NCBI GenBank assembly: GCA_028280415.1 | Contig: JANQLV010000024.1 | Coordinates: forward strand, 62,001 to 126,000 | Source: Saprospiraceae bacterium | GTDB taxonomy: Bacteria; Bacteroidota; Bacteroidia; Chitinophagales; Saprospiraceae | Reading direction: 5' to 3' | Length of the DNA stretch: 64,000 nucleotides | In this document: positions 1-8,795 of the stretch, piece by piece | Position numbering within the stretch: the stretch's first letter is position 1 | Layout: the number at the start of each line of letters is the position of its first letter | Translations under genes and position numbers: made by a program | The notes under the pieces: model-generated | Told to the model about the DNA's origin: nothing | Database searches by the model: none | The model's input: the letters and a program-made list of their open reading frames with translations, nothing else

Positions 1-1
1 T

Positions 2-67
2 GCCTTTGATTTGGATGACCAAAAACTTTACTTTCAAAAAAGACGTGAAAAGCGACCTATGCGGTAA
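2..67 (+). CDS. C-terminal fragment of an upstream gene (partial)
   Basis: Reading frame 2 is open from the left edge and ends at a TAA (65-67), giving 21 residues rich in Lys/Arg and ending RREKRPMR. The charged composition and its position 61 bases before the next gene suggest the tail of a gene that starts outside the window. A 21-codon open frame can occur by chance, so the call is weak, and the fragment is too short to assign a family. Confidence 0.35.
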   Translation, partial: AFDLDDQKLYFQKRREKRPMR

Positions 68-128
68 ATTTTAACATTCCCGGATTAAACGTTCCGCCCC
101 CGGTATAGTCAGAAATTGTAAAAACGAA

Positions 129-1421
129 ATGAAAATAAATATACTCCTGATTGTTTCCCTGTTTTGCTTCCACCTCAATGCCCAGATCGATTATTTTCCT
201 CCCCTCCTTGGAAATCAATGGGATACCCTTTCTATTGAAAGCCTTGGATGGTGTACGGATGAAGTCGACAACTTATATGCCACGCTGGAAAACGGGGGTA
301 CTAAAGCTTTTCTTTTATTGAAAGATGGAAAGATTGTTCTGGAAAAATATTTTGGTGACCATGATCTAAGCAGTAATCTGCCATGGAATTCAGCGGGAAA
401 AACCATCACGGCATTAATGATTGGTGTGGCTCAGGAAAATGATCTTTTATCTATTCAGGATAAAACTTCCGATTATCTTGGAACGGGCTGGACCTCTCTG
501 CCCCCCGAGCAGGAAGATTCCATTACTATTTGGCATCAGCTTACGATGACCAGTGGTCTGGATGATTCAGAAGGTTTTTGTATTACGCCTGAATGTCTGA
601 CTTATTTAGCCGATGCCGGTACCCGCTGGGCCTATCATAATGGTCCTTATACCCTGCTTACGGAAGTGATTGCCAATGCCAGCGGTGTGAGTATGAATAG
701 CTTTACCAATACCAATTTAAAATTCAAGACCGGTCTGCTCGGAGCTTATATCCCCATTGGCAATAATCGCGTCTTTTTTGGCCCGGCAAGAGGCATGGCT
801 CGTATGGGCTTATTGATGCTTAATCAAGGAAACTGGGATGGTACTACTGTCCTTGGTGATATGGAATATTTTCAACAAATGATTAGCCCTTCCCAGGAGC
901 TTAATCAAAGTTATGGATTCCTTTGGTGGTTAAATGGCTATGATAGTTTTATGCTGCCAGGAAGCCAAATTGTATTTCCGGGTCCGCTCTCTCCCAATGC
1001 TCCAGCGAATGGCTATGCTGGTATTGGCAGGAATGGCCAGTTTTTGGATGTTATTCCCGGCGAAAACATTGTGGTTGTTCGTATGGGAGATGCTCCCAAT
1101 GATGATCTTGCACCTATCTCCTTTCACAATGAAATGTGGGAACATATCTCCGCGATCATCTGCAATCCAACCTCGACTAGCCAGACAATCCCCGAAAAAG
1201 ATATTCTTATTTACCCTAATCCGGCAGAAGATGTTTTATATATCCAAAGTCCATTGAATAATCTAAATATAAGCCTGTATAATTCCTCGGGAATGCTGAT
1301 TTACCAACAAATCAATACTACTTTACAAATCGACCTGCAGCAAATGCCGGCCGGCATCTATTGGCTCAAAATAGCGGATGTAAATGGCCGAAGTATTACC
1401 CGAAAAATAATTCATCTGTAA
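129..1421 (+). CDS. Secreted serine hydrolase (beta-lactamase/class C-like) with T9SS sorting domain
   Basis: A 430-residue protein with an N-terminal signal peptide (hydrophobic 4-16, cleavage near NAQ). The body resembles the serine beta-lactamase/penicillin-binding-protein fold: SAGK at residues 88-91 is the SxxK nucleophile motif and YHN at 169-171 is the YxN motif. Residues about 355-430 form a type A T9SS C-terminal sorting domain (IYPNPAEDVLYI, then a PAGIYWLKI segment and a basic end), so the enzyme is expected to cross the outer membrane and be surface-attached or released. Family members include esterases, D-aminopeptidases and carboxypeptidases; the substrate cannot be told from sequence. 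It stands alone ahead of the TetR gene. Confidence 0.88.
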   Translation: MKINILLIVSLFCFHLNAQIDYFPPLLGNQWDTLSIESLGWCTDEVDNLYATLENGGTKAFLLLKDGKIVLEKYFGDHDLSSNLPWNSAGKTITALMIGVAQENDLLSIQDKTSDYLGTGWTSLPPEQEDSITIWHQLTMTSGLDDSEGFCITPECLTYLADAGTRWAYHNGPYTLLTEVIANASGVSMNSFTNTNLKFKTGLLGAYIPIGNNRVFFGPARGMARMGLLMLNQGNWDGTTVLGDMEYFQQMISPSQELNQSYGFLWWLNGYDSFMLPGSQIVFPGPLSPNAPANGYAGIGRNGQFLDVIPGENIVVVRMGDAPNDDLAPISFHNEMWEHISAIICNPTSTSQTIPEKDILIYPNPAEDVLYIQSPLNNLNISLYNSSGMLIYQQINTTLQIDLQQMPAGIYWLKIADVNGRSITRKIIHL

Positions 1422-1452
1422 TTTTTATGGTTTTTGAAAACAAATCCAAAAC

Positions 1453-1483
1453 TTGGAATGTTCATTCCAATGAATTACTTTTG
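1453..1483 (+). promoter_or_regulatory. TetR-type operator inside a Bacteroidota promoter
   Basis: Bases 1453-1470 form a perfect inverted repeat (TTGGAATG-TT-CATTCCAA). The TTG at 1453-1455 and the TACTTTTG at 1476-1483 match the -33 and -7 (TAnnTTTG) elements of the Bacteroidota housekeeping sigma factor with a 20-base spacer, so the palindrome lies in and just after the -33 element. A 15-base stretch of it (GAATGTTCATTCCAA) recurs before the next gene at 2066-2080. Autorepression by the adjacent TetR protein is inferred. The predicted transcript start is within a base or two of the ATG at 1485, so the mRNA could be leaderless. Confidence 0.7.
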
Positions 1484-1484
1484 T

Positions 1485-2042
1485 ATGGTGAATAAAAAAG
1501 AAGACATCAAAGCTGCTGCTTTGGAATTATTAATTGAGAATGGCATTCATGCGACGCCTATGTCAGCAATTGCCAAAGCTGCCGGTACCGGCATGGGTAC
1601 GATATATAATTATTTTCCGACAAAAGAATCTTTGATCAACGCCATATACCTTGACATTAAAGAAAAAGAGGAAGCATTACTTTCAGCTTCAAATAAAAAA
1701 CAAACAGTCAAATCTTTGTTTACACACTATTATACCATAGTAAGCAATTTCTATTTGGAATACCCCAATTACTTTATATTCATTGAGCAATTGAAAAGCT
1801 CTCCAATGATTACTCTGGAAAACAAACAAAGAGGCTACCAGGCTATACAACCAGTCATTGATACATTGAAACGAGGTCAGTCAGAAGGGGTCATTAAAAA
1901 AATTTCTATAGATGAACTGCTTCAATTTATTGCAGGCAGCATGCTTTCTCATCTGGCCTGGATTATAAATAATAACAAAGCCAAAGAAGATGTAAAACTT
2001 AGCAATCAATTACGTCTGATTTGGGACGCGATCAAAAAATAA
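1485..2042 (+). CDS. TetR/AcrR family transcriptional regulator
   Basis: A 185-residue one-domain-plus-ligand-pocket repressor. The first 50 residues carry the TetR helix-turn-helix (AALELLIENGIHATPMSAIA, then GTGMGTIYNYFPTKESL), and the rest is a helical ligand-binding and dimerisation region. The frame is open from 1434, but the earlier start would run through the operator and -7 box; the ATG at 1485 begins MVNKKEDIK directly before the HTH and is preferred. It is followed 51 bases later by an SDR gene with the same operator sequence, so it probably represses itself and that gene. The inducer is unknown. Confidence 0.88.
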   Translation: MVNKKEDIKAAALELLIENGIHATPMSAIAKAAGTGMGTIYNYFPTKESLINAIYLDIKEKEEALLSASNKKQTVKSLFTHYYTIVSNFYLEYPNYFIFIEQLKSSPMITLENKQRGYQAIQPVIDTLKRGQSEGVIKKISIDELLQFIAGSMLSHLAWIINNNKAKEDVKLSNQLRLIWDAIKK

Positions 2043-2060
2043 AAATTTTTCATTCAACAT

Positions 2061-2080
2061 GGAATGAATGTTCATTCCAA
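2061..2080 (+). promoter_or_regulatory. Second TetR-type operator, upstream of the SDR gene
   Basis: The sequence GGAATGAA-TG-TTCATTCC (2061-2078) is an inverted repeat with 8-base arms. It shares GAATGTTCATTCCAA with the operator before the TetR gene. It sits 16 bases upstream of the chosen SDR start. Two copies of a palindrome flanking a TetR gene are strong circumstantial evidence that both are its binding sites. No TAnnTTTG box is evident here, so the SDR may be read both from the TetR promoter and from a non-consensus local one. Confidence 0.65.
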
Positions 2081-2093
2081 AAAACAATTTAAT

Positions 2094-2915
2094 ATGCAAA
2101 CAATATTTATGACCGGTACTTCTACCGGATTAGGGAAAGCAGCAGCAGAATTATTCGCCGATAAAGGCTGGAAAGTAATTGCTACAATGAGAAACCCGGC
2201 TAATTCGACATTAGGTGATCATCCTAATATTGAATTGATGGCACTGGATGTAACAGATTCCGAACAAGTCATTCAGGTAGCTAGGGAAGCAACATCTAAA
2301 TACAATATAGATGTGGTTTTTAATAATGCAGGTTATGGCCTGGCTGGTCCTTTTGAAGGAGCTAGTGAAGAGCAGATTTTTAGAAATATCAATACTAATT
2401 TGATTGGCGTAATGAGAGTTACCAAAGCATTTCTACCACATTTCAGAGCCAAAAGAAGTGGCCTTTTTATTACAACAACTTCAGTAGGAGGCAGCATTGC
2501 TTTACCTTTTAATTCCGTTTATCATGCAACAAAGTTTGGACTAGAGGGCTGGAGCGAAAGTATGGACCTGGAATTAAGAAAGTTTGGGATCGGTATTAAG
2601 ACCGTGGCACCCGGAGGCATTAAAACAGATTTTGCCGGACGTTCTCTGGACATGATACAACACGAAGCCTATCATGAAATCTTCGAAAAAGTGGCTGTTG
2701 TCTTTACGGATCCAAAACGAGCAGAAAGTTACTCCAGTGCCGAGCAAATTGCCGAAGTTGTTTATGAAGCCGCTACAGATGGTAAAGATCAACTACGTTA
2801 TTTCGCCGGTGAAGATGCAAAAACCTATTATAAATTAAGACAAGAGCTTGGTTATACTGCTTTTAGAGACGAGATAGATAAAATGTTCTTGGGGCATAGA
2901 TTTTGTAAACCTTGA
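2094..2915 (+). CDS. Short-chain dehydrogenase/reductase (classical SDR)
   Basis: A 273-residue NAD(P)-dependent oxidoreductase with a Rossmann fold: TGTSTGLG cofactor motif at 7-14, NNAG after beta-4 (VVFNNAGYGLAG), catalytic Ser in TTTSVGG and YHATK as the YxxxK motif. It resembles the SDR type often annotated as oxidoreductase next to TetR regulators. The ATG at 2094 is chosen over the one at 2064 because the earlier start lies inside the operator palindrome and the Rossmann strand begins at once after 2094. Its substrate is unknown; control by the upstream TetR suggests a response to a small lipophilic or toxic molecule. Confidence 0.88.
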   Translation: MQTIFMTGTSTGLGKAAAELFADKGWKVIATMRNPANSTLGDHPNIELMALDVTDSEQVIQVAREATSKYNIDVVFNNAGYGLAGPFEGASEEQIFRNINTNLIGVMRVTKAFLPHFRAKRSGLFITTTSVGGSIALPFNSVYHATKFGLEGWSESMDLELRKFGIGIKTVAPGGIKTDFAGRSLDMIQHEAYHEIFEKVAVVFTDPKRAESYSSAEQIAEVVYEAATDGKDQLRYFAGEDAKTYYKLRQELGYTAFRDEIDKMFLGHRFCKP

Positions 2916-2925
2916 ATCACAGGTG

Positions 2926-2960
2926 TAAAGCTTTGGAAATCAGTTATTTCCAAAGCTTTA
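2926..2960. terminator. Intrinsic terminator-like hairpin after the SDR gene
   Basis: A perfect 15-base-pair inverted repeat (TAAAGCTTTGGAAAT / ATTTCCAAAGCTTTA) with loop CAGTT begins 11 bases after the SDR stop codon. A strong U-tract is missing, so termination is inferred from position and stem length. It closes the TetR-SDR unit; the remaining bases to 3146 hold nothing recognisable. Confidence 0.7.
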
Positions 2961-3146
2961 TTCATATTAAAGAAAGGCGTGGAATCCAAATCTGCCCCCT
3001 GATCGTATTTATTTTGTGAGTATTTATCCGAGAATCAAGCAAATCATTTAGTATTGATAGGAACAAAATGTATTGCAAGTCTGTTCTTTGATATACTTTC
3101 AACCGCCGTTTATCGAAAAACCTGTATGGTACAATTACTAATACAT

Positions 3147-3154
3147 TACTTTTG
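3147..3154 (+). promoter_or_regulatory. -7 box (TACTTTTG) for the TonB-dependent receptor
   Basis: TACTTTTG matches the Bacteroidota -7 consensus TAnnTTTG and lies 25 bases before the ATG at 3180, giving a leader of about 23 bases. The -33 element is not clear (only TG-containing sequence near 3124). Confidence 0.5.
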
Positions 3155-3179
3155 AATTCGAAACTATAAAATAAGAAAC

Positions 3180-5615
3180 ATGAGGTTAACTTTTACACTA
3201 CTTTCATTATTAGGTTTTTTCTTCTCACAAGGTCAGACTTCAGGAATTAAAGGTCAACTACAAGACCAAGAAAACAATCCCGTTGGCTACGCAAATGTGG
3301 CACTCTATAGCAGCAAGGATAGTAGTCTGGTAAAAGTAGAGACTAGCGATGACAGCGGCGTTTTTCAAATGCGCACCTTAAATGCCGGAAATTATTTTCT
3401 AAAAGCCAGTTTTGTGGGTGTCGGAGAGATTGAAAAAAACAATCTAGAACTCACCGAAGGACAAATCCTTGATCTTGGGGTTTTACAATTTGGCAATAAC
3501 TCCGTTGAATTGGGAGAAGTAACGGTCACCGCACAACGTGCCATGGTCGAAGTAAAGCCAGACAGAACAGTATTTAATGTACAAGGAACTATTAATTCTA
3601 CCGGCTCGGATGCTATTGAATTATTGCGAAAAGCGCCGGGAGTAACGGTCGATAATAATGATAACATCAACGTTTTAGGACGATCCGGGGTTTTGCTTTA
3701 TGTCGATGGAAAACGCTTGCCCTTAACCGGGGATAATCTCAGTAATTTTCTTAAAAATCTTCCCGCTGAACAAATTGACCGAATGGATATCATTACAAAT
3801 CCCGGTGCAAAATACGAGGCAGAAGGTAATGCCGGAATTATCGACATCCGTTTGAAGCGAGATAAAAATCATGGTACTAATGGTACCGTGAATGGAACTT
3901 TCAGTCATGGAGAATTGCCACAAATGAATACCGGTATCAGCCTGAATCATCGAAATAAGAAAATGAATATTTTTGGGAATATTGGCTATGGCGATTACGA
4001 GCGCTTCAATCTAATGAACTTTTTAGGCCTCCAAAACGGACTTATTTTGGATGAAGTCAATCGGATAAACAATTTTTCCACCAGCTTTAATTATCGAGTA
4101 GGTGCAGACTTCTTTATTGGCAAAAATCAGACTATTGGTTTATTAATCGGTGGTACGAACAGTGATAACCGTACAGAAATCGACGATCGTATTGCAATTT
4201 CCAACCAAAGTACCAGTACACAAATCGATAGTTTTCTGGTGGCTTTTACGAATAGTAATAATGATTTGATTCAAAATACTTTTAATGTCAATTATCGTTT
4301 TTCGAAAGGCGATAAAAGTCTGAACATTGATTTGGATTATGGAAATTATAACAGTGAAATCGATCGCCGTCTGACCAATAATTACTACAAAAGCAAAGCA
4401 CAGGATATTTTGCTGACTCAGGTTATTAATGATTTTGATACACCTTCTGATATTGATATCTATACAGCCAAGTTAGACTATGAGGATAAACTTGCTGGCG
4501 GGAGTTTCGGTATAGGCGCAAAATATAGCCGTGTCGTTTCTGATAATACATTCTTGTTTTTCGATGTGGAAGGCGGAACTGCCATTCAAAATAATCGCCG
4601 TTCCAATATTTTTGATTATGATGAAAATGTAGCTGCTGCTTATACAAGCTACTCCAGATCGATCAATCAAAAGTGGAGCTTTAGTGCCGGACTACGTGCA
4701 GAGTATACGGATATCCTTGGTGATCTTACTACCTTTGACCCTTCCCTGCAGGAGCCTCCCGTAGATACCAGCTATCTTACCTTATTCCCCAGTGCAGGAA
4801 TTACCTGGCAAGTAGCACCAATGCATTCCCTGGCCTTAAATTATGGTCGCAGGATCAATCGACCGGATTATAATGTATTGAACCCTTTTAATAACCAGTT
4901 AAGTGAATTGTCTTTTGAAAAAGGAAACCCCTTCCTTTTCCCGGAGATCGTAAATAATATTGAATTGGGTTATACCCTGAAATACCGCTATAATTTCAAA
5001 ATCGCCTATAGCAAAACGACGGATCAAATCACCCGGCTAATTGCACCGGACGATATTGACGAGCGGGCAAGTTTCATTACCTGGGCCAACCTGGCCACCC
5101 AGGAAATCTGGAGTGCCAATGCAAGTTTACCCATGCAGATCGGTAAGAAATGGAATGCCTTTTTCAATGTTAGTGCCGCTTATCTGGACAATCAGGCAGA
5201 CTATGGAGAAAATGGTGTAGTAGATGTGCAAAAGTTCACTTATAATATTTTTCAACAACATACATTTGACCTTCCCTGGAAATTGAAAGGAGAAATCTCC
5301 GGTTGGTATGCTGGTCCGGGTGTCTGGGGAGGTGTATTTGAGTACGACCCGAGCTGGAGTCTGAACCTGGGTTTACAACGTAAATTCTTCCAAAATAAAC
5401 TCAACGTCCGAATCAGTGCCAATGACATTTTCTACGAAACCGGATGGAGCGGTATTTCCGTATTCAATGGCCTGGAATCTACGGGTAACGGTAATTGGGA
5501 TAGTCGCAGAGTAGGCATCAGTTTAAATTACTCTTTTGGAAATCAAAATGTAAAATCCCGCAAACGAAAGACAGGGCTTGAAGAAGAAGCAAGTCGTGTT
5601 GGTAGCGGAGGGTAA
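3180..5615 (+). CDS. TonB-dependent receptor, outer-membrane beta-barrel family
   Basis: An 811-residue outer-membrane receptor. Residues 1-19 are a signal peptide; about 20-105 a carboxypeptidase-regulatory-like beta-sandwich (SGIKGQLQDQENNPVGYANV); about 113-225 a plug domain (GEVTVTAQRAMVEVKPDR, then LLRKAPGVTVD and GRSGVLLYVDGKR); the rest a barrel of the OMP_b-brl_3 type (GRRINRPDYNVLNPF motif). This class lacks the usual SusD partner and none is encoded nearby, so it is not a polysaccharide-locus SusC. The ligand, perhaps a metal chelate, peptide or oligosaccharide, cannot be inferred. Monocistronic, with its own promoter and a downstream terminator. Confidence 0.92.
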   Translation: MRLTFTLLSLLGFFFSQGQTSGIKGQLQDQENNPVGYANVALYSSKDSSLVKVETSDDSGVFQMRTLNAGNYFLKASFVGVGEIEKNNLELTEGQILDLGVLQFGNNSVELGEVTVTAQRAMVEVKPDRTVFNVQGTINSTGSDAIELLRKAPGVTVDNNDNINVLGRSGVLLYVDGKRLPLTGDNLSNFLKNLPAEQIDRMDIITNPGAKYEAEGNAGIIDIRLKRDKNHGTNGTVNGTFSHGELPQMNTGISLNHRNKKMNIFGNIGYGDYERFNLMNFLGLQNGLILDEVNRINNFSTSFNYRVGADFFIGKNQTIGLLIGGTNSDNRTEIDDRIAISNQSTSTQIDSFLVAFTNSNNDLIQNTFNVNYRFSKGDKSLNIDLDYGNYNSEIDRRLTNNYYKSKAQDILLTQVINDFDTPSDIDIYTAKLDYEDKLAGGSFGIGAKYSRVVSDNTFLFFDVEGGTAIQNNRRSNIFDYDENVAAAYTSYSRSINQKWSFSAGLRAEYTDILGDLTTFDPSLQEPPVDTSYLTLFPSAGITWQVAPMHSLALNYGRRINRPDYNVLNPFNNQLSELSFEKGNPFLFPEIVNNIELGYTLKYRYNFKIAYSKTTDQITRLIAPDDIDERASFITWANLATQEIWSANASLPMQIGKKWNAFFNVSAAYLDNQADYGENGVVDVQKFTYNIFQQHTFDLPWKLKGEISGWYAGPGVWGGVFEYDPSWSLNLGLQRKFFQNKLNVRISANDIFYETGWSGISVFNGLESTGNGNWDSRRVGISLNYSFGNQNVKSRKRKTGLEEEASRVGSGG

Positions 5616-5634
5616 ATAGAGATGGATATTTAAG

Positions 5635-5670
5635 TAATAGGCTTCAGATTAAAAAACCTGAAGCCTATTA
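5635..5670. terminator. Bidirectional terminator between receptor and patatin genes
   Basis: A perfect 13-base-pair stem (TAATAGGCTTCAG / CTGAAGCCTATTA) with loop ATTAAAAAAC, followed by TTTT on the plus strand and preceded by A/T on the other. It lies between two convergent genes and can serve both. Confidence 0.85.
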
Positions 5671-5672
5671 TT

Positions 5673-6557
5673 TTATGCCTTTTTATTAAGATAATTGAGC
5701 GTCGCTTCCTTTCCGGAAGCAATTAATTTATCTTTCGTAGCATCATCGATATCGAAATCCGTCGCGGAGATTCCGAAATCATCAATAATGACTGATCGAA
5801 TAATTTGATCGGGGGCATTATGAAAATCGATATTCTGCGAACGCAGTAAAGTCTCAAAAGTATTTTTGACATATTTCCCCCAATGGCCATAGCCAAAATC
5901 CGCAGAGGTTCTTGCTTTTTGTGTATCTTCTAAACGCAAACCAAGCGTTTCCATATTCGGCTTCCCACCTACATCGAATGCCGTAATCGGATAATTATAA
6001 AGCATTCCACCGTCAACATAGAGATGATCATCGGGATTATTATTAGAAAACTTCCAGGCATTAAAATATAGAGGTATCGACATTGATGCTCTTACCGCTT
6101 CGGCTACAACAACGTCAGGAGTCGTTTCAAAGGAGAACTCTTTGACATCATGCATGTATATATCGGAAGAAAAAACGTGAAGATTCCGGCATCCCGCATT
6201 CTTAAGATCACGGAAGGTCGCATTTTCATCAAAATCGTGTTTGGAATTGGCAATTTGCTCTTTGATCCAGGTCAGAAAAGTATCTCCCGGATGTAAACCA
6301 TAGTAATGGAGTTTTTTAAGCAAGCCTTCTTTGTCATCAAATGAACCCAGATTCATGTTTTTAATAGTCTTGCTGATATCATCCGGGCTGTAGCGAAGGC
6401 TTACCAGGCAAGCAGTAATCGCGCCTGCAGAAGTTCCGGCTACATTCTCAATATTTTCCAGGATTCCTTTTTGGCCAAGAACCTCCAGGGCTCCGGCATA
6501 AGCTACACCTTTTACACCTCCGCCTTCGAAGGCCAAATTTTTAAAAGTTTGTTGCAT
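5673..6557 (-). CDS. Patatin-like phospholipase
   Basis: A 294-residue lipid acyl hydrolase of the patatin/RssA family. The oxyanion-hole glycine loop (FEGGGVKGVAYAG) is at residues 10-22, the nucleophile elbow GTSAG puts the catalytic Ser at 43, and the second member of the dyad is Asp182 in VDGG. No signal peptide is visible, so it is probably cytosolic or peripherally membrane-bound. The frame is open to 6632, but the start at 6557 (MQQTFKNLAFEGGG) is where patatin homology begins. Likely role: release of fatty acid from phospholipid or lysophospholipid. Transcribed alone, convergent with the receptor. Confidence 0.9.
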   Translation of the reverse strand: MQQTFKNLAFEGGGVKGVAYAGALEVLGQKGILENIENVAGTSAGAITACLVSLRYSPDDISKTIKNMNLGSFDDKEGLLKKLHYYGLHPGDTFLTWIKEQIANSKHDFDENATFRDLKNAGCRNLHVFSSDIYMHDVKEFSFETTPDVVVAEAVRASMSIPLYFNAWKFSNNNPDDHLYVDGGMLYNYPITAFDVGGKPNMETLGLRLEDTQKARTSADFGYGHWGKYVKNTFETLLRSQNIDFHNAPDQIIRSVIIDDFGISATDFDIDDATKDKLIASGKEATLNYLNKKA

Positions 6558-6740
6558 GATGCATTTTTTAGGGTTATAAAAATAATAGGCATGACTGATT
6601 AGAATCAGCCTTTTGAGGCTATTAATTACCAATACCTAAATCAGTAACATAAATATATTATCTATTTTCCAAATGTGAAAAAATCTTATCAATTATCATT
6701 ATTTTCGAAAAGAGATAAAGGAATTTAATACCTTCAAAAG

Positions 6741-7907
6741 ATGGATGCTGCCCAAAAAGTAAGTAAAACGAGTATACAACTGCTGCTCTCTGATCCTTTT
6801 TACGGAAATTTTCTAATTGGTATTCCAAAAACTTTCGACCACAATATGCAGTCCATTGGTCTCGGACTCGGCCCATCATCCAAAATAATGTTATTGATTA
6901 ACCCTCGCTTCTGGAGCGAGGCCGGAGAGGAAACAAAAAAAGGTTTAATCAAGCATGAAATCTTACACTTGATTCTCGGACACTTCACTACATATGACTA
7001 TTATGAAAATCGCCTGCTGTTTCACATAGCGGCAGATCTGGAATGCAATCAATTCATCCCTTCTAATCAATTACCTTCCACAGCACTAAGAGCCGAAAAT
7101 TTCGGTTTTTCTGAAACGGATCAGGATGCAGCTTTTTTTTATAAAAAACTAAAAAGCTTATATGCAAAAAAAAGTACCGCTTCACTAGCCCCGCATTATT
7201 CGGAAATCAAAAAACACCGGCACTGGATAATCAAAGAGAAATTCCCTTCTGGCAGAAAAAAAATAATCGCATATCAAATCCAAAAGATGTTGACTCAGAC
7301 TATTCAGTCTATTGAAAAAGCCACAATGGCCAGCAGTGGACTTCCAGAAGGATTAGTTGAAAAAATATCTGTCGACTTTATTGAACAACCTGCTTTACCC
7401 AAATGGTATGCTCAACTCCATAACTTTCTAGCGAGTGGTACAAAAACCTGGCTAAAAAATACTTTGCATCGTCCTTCAAAAAGATACGGCACTGTACCCG
7501 GCATTAAAATTCGGCGTAAGCAAAAGTTATTGATTGCTTTGGATACTTCGGGCAGCATCGATCAACAAGCCTTAAATGAGATTTTTACAGTGATTGAACT
7601 AGTGCGAAAGCAGGTCGGAGCAGTCATCATTGCAGAATGCGATTTTGAGATTCGCAAAATTTATTTATTCAATGGCATTATTCCGGAAGGTATTAAAGGT
7701 CGGGGCGATACAGCCTATGAACCGGTTATCAATTTTGCCAACGAACAATATCAGCCGGATGCCTTGATCTATTTTACCGATGGTTTTGGAACAGCTCCTG
7801 AAATCACTACCCGATATCCTTTGCTATGGATCATTACCTCGGAAGGTATTGAGAAAAACACAGCTGCCTGGTCTCAATTCCCCGGATCAATAATCAAACT
7901 AACTTGA
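6741..7907 (+). CDS. Metallopeptidase-like protein with VWA-type C-terminal domain (DUF2201/COG3864)
   Basis: A 388-residue protein with two parts. Residues about 50-110 hold HEILH (72-76), an HExxH zinc motif with a further His at 81, as in the DUF2201 putative metallopeptidases. Residues about 262-388 form a von Willebrand A-like domain whose metal site motif DTSGS starts near Asp268, with a later FTDGFG. This family normally sits beside a MoxR-type AAA+ ATPase that acts as its chaperone or remodeller; none is present here. Function in the cell is not established for the family; a cofactor-insertion or protein-remodelling role is the usual guess. No signal peptide, so cytosolic. Confidence 0.85.
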   Translation: MDAAQKVSKTSIQLLLSDPFYGNFLIGIPKTFDHNMQSIGLGLGPSSKIMLLINPRFWSEAGEETKKGLIKHEILHLILGHFTTYDYYENRLLFHIAADLECNQFIPSNQLPSTALRAENFGFSETDQDAAFFYKKLKSLYAKKSTASLAPHYSEIKKHRHWIIKEKFPSGRKKIIAYQIQKMLTQTIQSIEKATMASSGLPEGLVEKISVDFIEQPALPKWYAQLHNFLASGTKTWLKNTLHRPSKRYGTVPGIKIRRKQKLLIALDTSGSIDQQALNEIFTVIELVRKQVGAVIIAECDFEIRKIYLFNGIIPEGIKGRGDTAYEPVINFANEQYQPDALIYFTDGFGTAPEITTRYPLLWIITSEGIEKNTAAWSQFPGSIIKLT

Positions 7908-7939
7908 TAAATACCTAAACGTCTTTGCAAGAAAAGAGT

Positions 7940-8083
7940 CATCCAGGATTTTGTTAAAAACATATCGTGAGATTGAATAGTATAGCGTTATGTTTTGAAA
8001 AGCAAGTGTAGGCACCAGATTTGAGGTATTGGGCTTTAGGTAATAAGCGATCCCGGAAAACCTAAGACCTAATGCCTAAAACC
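7940..8083. repeat. Dispersed intergenic repeat, copy A, ending in a 7-base-periodic hairpin
   Basis: It lies in the convergent gap between the VWA and DinB genes. The first part (TCATCCAGGATTTTGTTAAAA) resembles 12157 onward, and the core GCGATCCCGGAAAACCT (8047-8063) is identical to 12363-12379. Around the core the sequence is built of 7-base units: TTTGAGG, TATTGGG, CTTTAGG on the left and CCTAAGA, CCTAATG, CCTAAAA on the right, so the two arms are roughly inverted copies. No ORF is seen here. Confidence 0.65.
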
Positions 8084-8138
8084 AATTGCATATTATTAAT
8101 ATCCTATAAATCCCTTTAGATCAACCTTTTCAAGAGGC

Positions 8139-8657
8139 TCACTGATTATAATTTTTCGATAAAAAAGTAATCTGTGCAAGATGGTGATCATCGTGTTCTG
8201 CTACAAAGAATGCCAGATCGATTAAAAACATGGGGGTTCCCAAACGAGGATGTCTGGCAGCCTTTTGCAAATCTTCTGGCTGTAGATTGCGTAGTAACTT
8301 TAGCAAGGTTTGCCGTTGATCGCGAAAATCCAATACAAGACTTTCCAGTGTTTGTTTATCGTGCCCGGCTTCATGCGTTTTGGTATTTTGTAAATCAGCT
8401 TCTTTTAGATCAGCAAGACCATCGATAATCTGCTGAAAACGTCTCAGCCACAGCGGTTCCAGATCAATTAAATGACCAATTTCTTTTTTAATCCCCCATT
8501 TTCCATCCATGCTAGTTTCCATCTGCCCTTCCTGGAGATTCCGGATTTTGGCTTCCAGACGAAAGGGGGTTCCTTCCAGGCGTTCCAGAATTCCCGGTAA
8601 TAAGCCATTATCTTTAATTGGGGGGAATTTACGCTCGAACCATTTAGTTTTTTCCAT
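8139..8657 (-). CDS. DinB family protein
   Basis: A 172-residue four-helix-bundle protein of the DinB/YfiT superfamily. Candidate metal ligands are the His in GHLIDLEPLW (helix 2) and the two His in EHDDHHLAQI near the C-terminus, the usual three-His arrangement. Such proteins are metal-dependent transferases or thiol-S-transferase-like enzymes, but most Bacteroidota members have no known substrate. No signal peptide. It is divergent from the WG-repeat gene and has its own promoter. Confidence 0.85.
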   Translation of the reverse strand: MEKTKWFERKFPPIKDNGLLPGILERLEGTPFRLEAKIRNLQEGQMETSMDGKWGIKKEIGHLIDLEPLWLRRFQQIIDGLADLKEADLQNTKTHEAGHDKQTLESLVLDFRDQRQTLLKLLRNLQPEDLQKAARHPRLGTPMFLIDLAFFVAEHDDHHLAQITFLSKNYNQ

Positions 8658-8756
8658 GTCAAAAAGATTTTATTGCAAAGCGATTAATAATTCAAGGTAT
8701 GTAAAAAGTCCTTTTTAATACTGAAAATTTCAGAAATAATCTTTCGATACTTATTA

Positions 8757-8764
8757 CAAAAGTA
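8757..8764 (-). promoter_or_regulatory. -7 box for the DinB gene
   Basis: On the minus strand the sequence reads TACTTTTG, an exact TAnnTTTG match, about 95 bases upstream of the DinB ATG. The same spot is 32 bases before the divergent WG-repeat gene, whose own -7 would be the imperfect TATCTTTA starting at 8763, so the two promoters overlap. Confidence 0.45.
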
Positions 8765-8795
8765 TCTTTATTGGTAATAAACAAAAAACAACTTT

